From NCBI GenBank assembly GCA_948467545.1, contig CAOKER010000005.1, positions 62,001 to 126,000 of the forward strand: DNA of 64,000 bases, written 5' to 3'. This document shows positions 53,334-62,400 of this stretch, one piece after another. Below the pieces are notes generated by a model, which was not told where the DNA came from, made no database searches, and saw only the letters and a program-made list of their open reading frames with translations. The DNA is from an uncultured Eubacteriales bacterium (lineage in GTDB: Bacteria > Bacillota > Clostridia > Oscillospirales > CAG-272). Made by a program: the position numbers and the translations under genes. Each line of letters begins with the position of its first letter. The stretch's first letter is position 1.

Positions 53334-53888
53334 ATGAAGCTTGATATTAAAGAATATGAAGAAAAGATGAAAAAAACAGTAGGAGTGTATAAAACCGATC
53401 TTGACGGTGTTCGCGTCGGACGTGCAAATACAGCTGTGCTTCAAAAGGTTTTTGTCGATTATTATGGAAGCCCAACTCCGATAAATAATGTAGCTGAGGT
53501 CAAGGTTACCGATGCGAGAACGATTGTTATTCAACCGTGGGATTCTAAAATGCTTAAGGAAATCGGCAAGGCCATTCAGGCGTCGGATATAGGGATTACA
53601 CCTGTTGACGATGGAAAGGTGATTCGTCTCAGCTTTCCCCAGCTTACTGAGGAGCGTCGCCGTGATGTTACAAAGCAGACTGAAAAGATGGCCGAGGAAG
53701 CCAAGGTCGCGGTAAGAAATATCCGACGTGAAGCGAACGATAAATGCAAGGAGCGTAAAAAAGCCGGTGATATGACAGAGGATGAACAGAAGCAGTCCGA
53801 AAAGTCCGTTCAGGAGCTGACCGATAAGTATATTAAGGAAATCGACTCCATTACAGACGCGAAGAAAAAAGAAATAATGTCGATATGA
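53334..53888 (+). CDS. frr: Ribosome recycling factor
   Basis: This 184-residue protein splits post-termination ribosomes with EF-G. It shows the family motifs GRANTAVLQKVFVDYYG, IVIQPWDSKML and PQLTEERRRDV, with the helical bundle C-terminus. The start at 53334 has GGGAGGA 5 nt upstream. The stop overlaps the uppS start by 4 nt. Confidence 0.98.
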   Translation: MKLDIKEYEEKMKKTVGVYKTDLDGVRVGRANTAVLQKVFVDYYGSPTPINNVAEVKVTDARTIVIQPWDSKMLKEIGKAIQASDIGITPVDDGKVIRLSFPQLTEERRRDVTKQTEKMAEEAKVAVRNIRREANDKCKERKKAGDMTEDEQKQSEKSVQELTDKYIKEIDSITDAKKKEIMSI

Positions 53889-54715
53889 GCGTGCAGAACA
53901 TCTCCGAAAATCCAAGCGAAAGATATGTGATAAACAGTTACGGCGTTCCGGAGGAAATAATCTGTGAGGGGGCGGATTTGGTTTCGCTTTGCGGAATCCG
54001 TCACATCGCTTTTATAATGGACGGAAACGGCCGCTGGGCTACATCGCGCGGAATGGCAAGGGAATCCGGACACAAAGTCGGAATGGATGCTTTTGAACGT
54101 GTGGTGGAATACTGCGCCGATATCGGAATTCGATTTGTGACAGTTTACGCTTTTTCGACAGAAAATTGGAAGCGTCCGAAGCATGAGGTAGATACAATTC
54201 TCATGATTCTCAGACAGTATCTCAGACGGGCGCTTAAGCTCATTCATAAAAAGAGAGTTCACTTTGTAGTTATAGGTGATTACTCTGTTTTTGACGCAAA
54301 AACACGTGAAATTATAGAACAGCTTGACAGGGATTCAAGCTGTTACGATCGCGTGCTTAATATTGCGCTTAACTACGGCGGCCGTGCCGAACTTGTTCGC
54401 GCGGCAAACAGAGCGTTTGCCGAAAAAATTGAAGCCGGACGAAATGATTCTAAAATTACTGAAGAAGACATTGAAAGAAATCTCTATACGGCTCTATGTC
54501 CGCCGCCCGACATGATAGTGAGAACAGCCGGAGATCTTCGTCTTTCAAACTTTCTTCTTTGGCAGTCGTCATATGCGGAGCTCTTTTTCAGCTCTGTATT
54601 ATGGCCGGACTATCGTCCCAAGGATGTTAACGACGCGCTTCGTGACTTTGCGCACCGAAAACGCAGATTCGGCGGAGTGGAGTCAGTTACATGCTGCGAT
54701 AAACATAATAAATAA
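53885..54715 (+). CDS. uppS: Isoprenyl transferase (undecaprenyl diphosphate synthase)
   Basis: This 276-residue cis-prenyltransferase makes the lipid carrier for cell-wall synthesis. The FIMDGNGRWA motif holds the catalytic Asp, with AFSTENWKRP and the closing RTAGDLRLSNFLLWQSSYAEL. It has about 30 more N-terminal residues than typical. The ATG overlaps frr's stop (ATGA), implying coupled translation. Confidence 0.97.
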   Translation: MSVQNISENPSERYVINSYGVPEEIICEGADLVSLCGIRHIAFIMDGNGRWATSRGMARESGHKVGMDAFERVVEYCADIGIRFVTVYAFSTENWKRPKHEVDTILMILRQYLRRALKLIHKKRVHFVVIGDYSVFDAKTREIIEQLDRDSSCYDRVLNIALNYGGRAELVRAANRAFAEKIEAGRNDSKITEEDIERNLYTALCPPPDMIVRTAGDLRLSNFLLWQSSYAELFFSSVLWPDYRPKDVNDALRDFAHRKRRFGGVESVTCCDKHNK

Positions 54716-54739
54716 TAATTTCCTAAGTGAGGTATGATT

Positions 54740-55579
54740 TTGAAGCAGCGAGTAATAACAGCGGTGATTGCGATACTGATTTTAATACCGTTTTTAATTT
54801 TTTCTGATACGGCGGCTTTTGTGTTTCTTGCATGTTTGTTGTCGGTGCTTTCAGCGTATGAACTTCTTGGATGTGTAGGCTACAGACGCAAGATTTATGT
54901 TACCGTACCGACGTATATACTTGCAATATCGGTGTCCTGTTGTACCCGTTTCGGTGATTGTGACAATCCGACATTTATATCAATAATGTTTTTTCAATAT
55001 TTTATATATATTGTTCTTTTGTTTACAATAGCAGTGTTTTCAAAGGGAAAGGTAAAATTTGAAAATGTTTCGGTTTTGATTGTAATGATGATTTACGTTA
55101 CATTCGGCTTTGCGGCTATTGTGCGTCTGCGTGATCTTCCTCATGGAAAGCTATTGTATTTGATGGCTCTTCTTATGCCATGGGTATCGGATACTTTTGC
55201 GTATTTTTCCGGACGTTTTTTCGGAAAGCATAAGCTTATTCCTGAGGTAAGCCCGAAAAAGACGGTTGAAGGGGCAGTCGGAGCAATAATAGGTTCTTGT
55301 GCCGTAACCGTTATTTACGGGATAGTATGTGCTTCATTTTTTGATTTGTCGGTCAATCTTTTTCTGCTTGCTGTGGTTGGAATTTTGATTTCCATTGTTG
55401 CACAGTGCGGCGATCTTATAGCGTCTATGGTAAAAAGAAGCTACGGTATTAAAGATTACGGATGGATTTTACCGGGGCACGGAGGGATCCTTGACCGTTT
55501 TGACAGTATAATTGCTACATCCTCACTTGTATATATTTATTGTCTTTCATTCCCGTTTTTTTCGGTCAGAATCCTGTAG
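54740..55579 (+). CDS. cdsA: Phosphatidate cytidylyltransferase
   Basis: This 279-residue multi-helix membrane enzyme makes CDP-diacylglycerol from phosphatidate. The C-terminal signature GHGGILDRFDS contains the metal-binding Asp residues, preceded by QCGDLIASMVKRSYGIKDYG. I start at the TTG at 54740, 7 nt after GAGG; the ATG at 54734 is 1 nt from that site. It begins KQRVITAVIAIL, as relatives do. Confidence 0.96.
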   Translation: MKQRVITAVIAILILIPFLIFSDTAAFVFLACLLSVLSAYELLGCVGYRRKIYVTVPTYILAISVSCCTRFGDCDNPTFISIMFFQYFIYIVLLFTIAVFSKGKVKFENVSVLIVMMIYVTFGFAAIVRLRDLPHGKLLYLMALLMPWVSDTFAYFSGRFFGKHKLIPEVSPKKTVEGAVGAIIGSCAVTVIYGIVCASFFDLSVNLFLLAVVGILISIVAQCGDLIASMVKRSYGIKDYGWILPGHGGILDRFDSIIATSSLVYIYCLSFPFFSVRIL

Positions 55580-55721
55580 AACTGTAATAAGTATGACGTT
55601 TGACTGTCGGGAGCGCCGAATACCTATGAAAAAATGGCGGAATGTCTGCGCCTTTTAACAGAAGAACAGGCAGCCATATAATTTTATTACCGGTTATCCG
55701 TTATAAGAAAGTAAAAACTAT

Positions 55722-56906
55722 ATGACAGATAGAGATTCAAAACAACATTGCGAAAAAAAGATAGCTGTACTTGGTTCTACCGGTTCTGTCGGAAAACAGA
55801 CGCTTGATGTGGCGGAAAAGAGCGGTGCTGTTGTAACAGCGCTTTCGGCATCTTCAAGTGTTAAACTGCTTGAGCAGCAGATACGAAAATTTCATCCGAG
55901 AGTTTGTGCCGTTAAGAGCGAAAAGGCAGGACGTGAATTAAGAACATTTGTTTCGGATACAGATACAGATGTGATATTTGGGGAGGATGCAGCAGAGTAT
56001 GCCGCATCTTTGCCGGAGACAGATATTGTATTTAATTCAACATCCGGAATTGCCGGACTTTATCCGACTCTTGCTGCTATTGAAGCGGGTCACGATGTTG
56101 CGCTTGCAAACAAAGAAACTCTTGTTGCTGCAGGAGAGATAGTTATGAATGCGGCAGCTGATAACGGAGTCAGGATATTACCTGTAGATTCGGAACATTG
56201 TGCCGTTTTCCAGTGTATAAATGATAGCCGTAATGGGAAAAATTCAATTAAAAACATAATTCTTACAGCGTCCGGAGGACCGTTCAGAGGATATACTTTC
56301 GGGAAGCTTTCGGAAGTTACAAAGGAGCAGGCACTCAGTCATCCTACATGGAAAATGGGACCGAAAATCACAGTTGACTGCGCGACACTGATGAATAAAG
56401 GACTTGAAGTTATTGAGGCCGCAAGACTTTATTCGCTTGGTGCCGATAAGATTAAGGTTGTGGTACATCCGGAGAGTATAATTCACTCAATGGTGGAATA
56501 TATTGATAATGCGGTGCTTGCTCAGCTTGCGGTTCCTGATATGCGTATGTGTATATCATATGCTCTTAATTATCCGGAGCGCGGAGAGGCTGTTATAAAA
56601 CCTCTTGATCTTACGGAAATCGGCGCCTTGTCATTTCATAAACCCGATACCGATGTTTTTCCGCTGCTTTCACTTGCGTACAGCGCTCTGCGCCGAGGGG
56701 GAATTATACCGTGCGTATTGAATGCGGCGAATGAACGCGCGGTCGAGCTTTTTCTTGACGGGAAGCTTTCTGCAATTACCGATATATTTGATGCTGTGAT
56801 TGACGTTGTAGAAAAAAGTGTAAATGTAAAGTCACCGGATATAGATGATATAAAAGCTGCGGATAAAGAAGCAAGAATTTTGGTTGACAGTTTTATAGCC
56901 AAATAA
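55722..56906 (+). CDS. dxr: 1-deoxy-D-xylulose 5-phosphate reductoisomerase
   Basis: This 394-residue NADPH enzyme makes methylerythritol 4-phosphate, step two of isoprenoid synthesis. The cofactor loop is LGSTGSVGKQTLD, the active-site DSEHCAVFQ holds metal ligands, and the NKGLEVIEAARL region is canonical. It sits with rseP and ispG, as in many Firmicutes. The ribosome-binding site is weak. Confidence 0.97.
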   Translation: MTDRDSKQHCEKKIAVLGSTGSVGKQTLDVAEKSGAVVTALSASSSVKLLEQQIRKFHPRVCAVKSEKAGRELRTFVSDTDTDVIFGEDAAEYAASLPETDIVFNSTSGIAGLYPTLAAIEAGHDVALANKETLVAAGEIVMNAAADNGVRILPVDSEHCAVFQCINDSRNGKNSIKNIILTASGGPFRGYTFGKLSEVTKEQALSHPTWKMGPKITVDCATLMNKGLEVIEAARLYSLGADKIKVVVHPESIIHSMVEYIDNAVLAQLAVPDMRMCISYALNYPERGEAVIKPLDLTEIGALSFHKPDTDVFPLLSLAYSALRRGGIIPCVLNAANERAVELFLDGKLSAITDIFDAVIDVVEKSVNVKSPDIDDIKAADKEARILVDSFIAK

Positions 56907-57104
56907 AAATGTCTATGCATGCCTGAGGTGATAACTGTTTACACAGCATCTGTCAAGGCACTGTTTTTCAAGACATTGCTTTTTTCACAGTATTTTTCAA
57001 ATGTTTTTTTCGGTGTTTCTTCAATTGATTATTGAAATACACTGAAACGGATGTTTTGCTCTTGTTGAATGTTTTGATTATTTAAGACGCCCGGTATTGC
57101 AGAC

Positions 57105-58220
57105 ATGAAGACTGAATGCAGTTTTTGTGTCTGCAGTAATGATATATGCGGATTATACGCAACGGAGGAATTTGCTATAAATACTTTAATTACAATACTG
57201 ATAGCGATTGTGATATTCGGATCTTTAATTCTGATTCATGAGTGTGGTCATTTTATGACGGCAAGGATGTTCGGAGTCGGTATTAATGAATTTTCAATTG
57301 GTATGGGACCTAAGATAATATCAAGGATTTCCAAAAAATCCGGAACAGCATACTCACTTCGGCTTCTTCCGATCGGAGGATATGTTTCTATGAAAGGCGA
57401 AGACGAAGATATTTCTGCTCCGGATTCGTTCAGCAGCAAGCCTGCATGGCAGAGAATGATTATTATAATTGCGGGTTCTGTTATGAATATACTTCTCGGT
57501 CTTATTCTTGTTATTGCAATGGTTCTGTCGAGCAAAAATCTCGGATCTACGGTGATATATAAATTTGCATCCGATAACGCCGTTTCGGCAGAGAGCGGAC
57601 TTGAGGAGAATGATCGAATTGTAAAAATCGGAAGTGCATCTGTCCATACGTCAACCGAGCTTGCATATGAAATTATGCATGACGGAACCGAGCCGATTGA
57701 CGTTACTGTCATTCGGGACGGAGAAAAAATTGTTATTCCCGACGTTGTGTTTCCTACTGCGGTTTCTTCGGGAATAGTAATCGGAGATCTTGATTTTTAT
57801 GTTTATGCGGAAGCCAAAACACCGCTTAATGTTTTAAAGCAATCTTATTTTCAGTCTGTGTCCTATATTAAAATGATATGGGAATCTTTGTTTGATCTTG
57901 TTACCGGTAAATACGGCATGGAGCAGATGTCCGGTCCGGTCGGAATTACAAAGGAGATTGGCAGCGCAGCGTCGGCCGGAGCGATCAATTTGTTATATTT
58001 ATGCGCGGTTATAGCGTTGAATCTCGGATTTGTCAATATGCTGCCGCTTCCTGCGCTTGACGGCGGAAGATTTTTCTTTATTTTAATTGAGCTTATTCGG
58101 GGTAAGCCCATTAACCCCAAATACGAAGGCTACGTTCATCTTGCGGGAATGGTCCTTTTGCTTACACTTATGGTAATTATCACGTTTGGTGATATACGTA
58201 AGCTGATAACGGGGGCATGA
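57105..58220 (+). CDS. rseP: RseP/site-2-type membrane metalloprotease
   Basis: This zinc metalloprotease performs regulated intramembrane proteolysis, for example of anti-sigma factors or signal peptides. It shows HEXXH (LIHECGHF), a PDZ domain in the middle, and the second active-site motif NMLPLPALDGGRF. The frame begins at ATG 57105, but the family N-terminus (NTLITILIAIVIFG) starts 24 codons later. There GGAGGA (57164-57169) is followed 7 nt on by ATA (57177-57179), not ATG, GTG or TTG. The true start may be that AUA, giving 347 residues instead of 371. Confidence 0.93.
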   Translation: MKTECSFCVCSNDICGLYATEEFAINTLITILIAIVIFGSLILIHECGHFMTARMFGVGINEFSIGMGPKIISRISKKSGTAYSLRLLPIGGYVSMKGEDEDISAPDSFSSKPAWQRMIIIIAGSVMNILLGLILVIAMVLSSKNLGSTVIYKFASDNAVSAESGLEENDRIVKIGSASVHTSTELAYEIMHDGTEPIDVTVIRDGEKIVIPDVVFPTAVSSGIVIGDLDFYVYAEAKTPLNVLKQSYFQSVSYIKMIWESLFDLVTGKYGMEQMSGPVGITKEIGSAASAGAINLLYLCAVIALNLGFVNMLPLPALDGGRFFFILIELIRGKPINPKYEGYVHLAGMVLLLTLMVIITFGDIRKLITGA

Positions 58221-58298
58221 AAATTGTATTCGTTTTTTATAGACATGCCGGATATAAATCTTACGGTAATTGATGGATTACGTTAAAAGAGGTAATTG

Positions 58299-59393
58299 AT
58301 GAATTACAATAAAATAAGAAAAAAAACCAAACCTGTTGTCATCGGAGGAAACGGAATCAGACGCTGTGTTATAGGCGGGACATCTGCGGTTTCGGTGCAG
58401 ACTATGCTGAATACGTCTCCGTCTGGTTTTGAGCGCTGTCTTGAACAGGCAAAGCTTCTTCAGGATGCAGGCGCGGATATTATAAGGCTTACCGTTCCGT
58501 CAAAAGAGGATGCTTCTGTTATATATCGGCTTCACAGCTCAGGAATTACGGTTCCTCTCGTTGCGGATATTCATTTTGACTATAAAATTGCTATTGAAGC
58601 GATTTCTGCGGGAGCCGATAAAATCAGAATAAATCCCGGAAATATCGGCGAAGATGACCGCGTTAAAGCCGTTGCAAAATCGTGTCTTGCTCACAGTGTA
58701 CCGATAAGAATCGGTGTAAATTCCGGATCTCTTGAGGCGGATATACTGAAAAAATACGGTACTCCTACGAGCGAGGCGCTCTATGAATCGGCTATGTATC
58801 ATATATCTCTTTTGCAGAAATACGATTTTGACGATATAGTGATTTCCGTTAAATCGTCGGATGTCAGAACTATGATAGGCGCGTACCGTATTCTTTCGGC
58901 AAACGTGAAATACCCGCTTCATCTCGGTGTTACGGAGGCGGGTTCAAAGGAACGGGGAACCATAAAAAATGCAGTCGGAATAGGTTCGCTCTTGTGCGAC
59001 GGAATCGGAGATACAATCAGAGTATCGCTAACGGCGCATCCGGAGGAAGAAATTACGGCGGGACGAAAGCTTCTTGATATTCTCGGTATTTCGGATACGG
59101 GGATTGAAGTTATCTCATGTCCTACGTGCGGAAGAACAAAGGTGGATTTGATTGCGCTTGTCAAAGAATTCGAGACCAAAGCGTCTGATATTAAAGTTGA
59201 CAAAAAAATTAAGGTTGCCATAATGGGATGTGCCGTAAACGGTCCCGGAGAGGCGCGCGAAGCTGATTTTGGTGTTGCCTGCGGAGACGGATGCGGACTT
59301 ATATTTTCGGCAGGCAAAATTCTGAAAAAGGTTAATGAGGACGAAATTATAGACAACCTTATTGAAATGTGTAAAGACACAGCGGCAGTCTGA
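58299..59393 (+). CDS. ispG: 4-hydroxy-3-methylbut-2-en-1-yl diphosphate synthase
   Basis: This 364-residue Fe-S enzyme catalyses the penultimate step of the non-mevalonate isoprenoid pathway. The cluster cysteines lie in SCPTCGRTKVDL and CAVNGPGEA. The TIM-barrel part has VPLVADIHFDYKIAIEA and RINPGNIG. It starts at 58299, with AGAGG 6 nt upstream; a TTG at 58296 is adjacent. It follows rseP closely, matching the Clostridial order. Confidence 0.97.
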   Translation: MNYNKIRKKTKPVVIGGNGIRRCVIGGTSAVSVQTMLNTSPSGFERCLEQAKLLQDAGADIIRLTVPSKEDASVIYRLHSSGITVPLVADIHFDYKIAIEAISAGADKIRINPGNIGEDDRVKAVAKSCLAHSVPIRIGVNSGSLEADILKKYGTPTSEALYESAMYHISLLQKYDFDDIVISVKSSDVRTMIGAYRILSANVKYPLHLGVTEAGSKERGTIKNAVGIGSLLCDGIGDTIRVSLTAHPEEEITAGRKLLDILGISDTGIEVISCPTCGRTKVDLIALVKEFETKASDIKVDKKIKVAIMGCAVNGPGEAREADFGVACGDGCGLIFSAGKILKKVNEDEIIDNLIEMCKDTAAV

Positions 59394-59494
59394 CAGCCTT
59401 GTTTGGTTTGAGGTGTACGGTACTTTGACTTTTTTGGAACCGTGATGGACAATACCAAACAAAAATGAGTGTGTACGAAAGGTATAGTATATCA

Positions 59495-62400
59495 ATGTCT
59501 AAAACATTTCTGGAACTTTTCAATAGATATTCGCCCACAGATCTTCATGCCCGTATTCTTTCGTCGGGGAAAAATCTCGGTGTAAAAGTAAATAAAGAAA
59601 ACCGATGTGCCGAAGTACATATGTTTTTCCCGGAAATTATAAAAAAAGAAGAGCTTTATAAAATCGAAGATAATGTAAAGTCCGCTTATGACTTAAATAT
59701 GTTTGTTATCAAACCGAGTTATCCCGAAGAGCTGTTCGGCGAGGACTATATTCCGGAGGTTATTGCGGAAACCGAACGGAGCGGGATTGTTTCGCGCGGT
59801 TTTTTTGAGAAATGTACTTACAGGCTTGAAAGGGACAGGCTCTCGATAAAAATAGGCTTTTCCGACGGCGGTGTTAATCTTCTTTATGATGCAAGAACCC
59901 CAGATGTTATTTCCGGCATTATCAGGGATGAATTCGGTCTTAATATAACTGTCTGCATCACTCACGGCGAAAACTGCGGAGAAGAATATGAAATTTTTCA
60001 AAATAAATGCCGTAATACTCTTAAGACTCTTTATACCGAATCTGAAGCCGCGGCTGCTGAGCTGATTGCGAAAAAAGCGGCTGCATCTGACGCGGATGAG
60101 CGTTCTCTTTTACCGAAATTCTGTTCTGTGGACGGTCCGGAGCTTGAAAATGATACAAGAACTTCGGAGGAAAAAATCACGTATTTTTCCGACGATGTAT
60201 TTAAAATCGGAAATATGACATTTGATATTTCCGAACCGTCTGTGATTTTGGGAGATACGTTTGCGGTAAATCCTACCCCGATTGAGGACATAAATGGGAC
60301 GCGTCGTCATGTTACGGCCGTGGGAGAGCTTTTTTGGGCCGAAGCGCGTGAGTCCCGAGATAAAACAAAGGTTACAATAAGCTGTGCACTCAGCGACAAT
60401 CACGCTTCGATAAATGTAAAATTGATTCTTCCTGCGGAAAAAGCCGGACCGGTTCTTAAGGCAATTCCGTCAAAACCGGCAAAGCCGGGAGCAGTACCGA
60501 AATTCATGTGCGCCGCTTTATGCGGTTCCGTAAGAATTGATAACTATGACGGAGAACTCACGCTTCATCCCACCGACATAATGCAGATTAAGCGTGTCCG
60601 CAGAAGCGATAATGCCGAGAATAAACGAGTTGAGCTTCATCTTCATACGCAGCTTTCTCAGATGGACGCACTGATAAACCCTGCGGACGCGGTTAAAATG
60701 GCCCACGCATGGGGGCATCCGGCCGTGGCTATAACGGACCACGGAAATGTTCAAGGGTATCCGATTGCGATGGAGGCGGCGGAGAAACTTGGAATGAAAG
60801 TAATTTACGGTATCGAGGCTTATTTTGCCGACGATACCGCACGAGCTTTTTACGGAAATGATAACGGAATAAAGTTTACAGATACATTTACCGTTTTCGA
60901 TATAGAGACGACCGGATTGTCTGCTGCAAATAATCATATTACGGAGATAGGTGCAGTAAAGGTCAGAGAAGGCAATGTTCTCGATGTTTTCTGTACATTT
61001 GTCGATCCCGGAGAACATATTCCGAAAAATATAACCGAGCTTACAGGTATAACCGATGAGATGGTTAAGGGTGCTCCCGCCGAGCCGGACGCGGTAAAAT
61101 CATTTCTTGATTTTGCCGGTAATGATATGCTTATAGCACATAACGCCGGATTCGATATATCATTTATTCGTCGTGTGTGCGAGCAGAATGATATACCGTT
61201 TACAAATCCGTACCTTGATACGGTGGCCATGTCGCGTTATGTGAACAGCGATTTAAAAAAGCATAAGCTCGATACTCTTGCAAACTATTTCGGACTTGGA
61301 GAGTTCAATCATCACCGCGCGTCAGATGACGCGGAAATGCTTGCCGCCATTTTCTTTAAGATGACGGACAAGCTGAGAGCCGAAGGCGTTCTGGATATAC
61401 GTTCCATGGAAAGCGTAATGAGCGATAATGTCGATCCTAAAAAACTTCGCACAAATCATATGACTATTCTTGTAAAGAATCAGACAGGGTTAAAAAACCT
61501 TTATAAGCTTGTTTCGCTCGGATATTTAAGTTACTATTCAAAAAATCCGCGTATTCCCAAAACGGTACTGCAGCAATATCGGGAAGGGCTGATTATAGGC
61601 TCCGCATGTTCAGACGGAGTGCTGTACAGCGGAATTTTGTCCGGCAAATCAGAGTCTGAATTGCTCGATATTTGCGACTTTTTTGATTATTTGGAGATAA
61701 TGCCTATATGCAACAACCGATATCTGATCGATAAAGGAACGGTTGCGGATGACGAGGGACTTCGGGATATTAATCGGAAAATTATTGAGCTGGGAGAAAA
61801 ATCCGGAAAGCCTGTCGTTGCTACATGCGATGCGCATTTTATGGATGAAGAAGATGAGATATACCGTCAGATTCTTCTTGCAGGTATGAAATTTTCGGAT
61901 TTTGGAAGAAAAACTAAATTGTTTTTCCGTACTACCGAGGAGATGCTTAAAGAATTTGACTACCTCACACCTGAGAAGGCGTATGAAGTTGTTGTAACCA
62001 ATACTAACCTTGTTGCCGATTGGATTGAAGAGGTTCGCCCTATTCCTAAGGGGACATATACTCCTAAAATGGAGGGAGCGGAGGACGATCTTCAGCGCAT
62101 GTGCTGGGAGCGTGCGAAACAGCTTTACGGGGATCCGCTTCCGGATGTAGTTCATGACAGACTTGACAGAGAGCTTAATGCCATTATAGAACACGGTTTT
62201 GCGGTACTTTATATGATTGCTCAGAAGCTTGTTAAATACAGCGAAGACGAAGGATATTTAGTCGGATCGAGAGGTTCCGTCGGCTCATCGTTTGTTGCGT
62301 CGATGGCCGGAATATCGGAAGTTAATCCGCTGCCTCCGCATTACTACTGTGCGGAATGCAAGTACAGTGAGTTTATAACCGACGGTTCTGTCGGTTCCGG

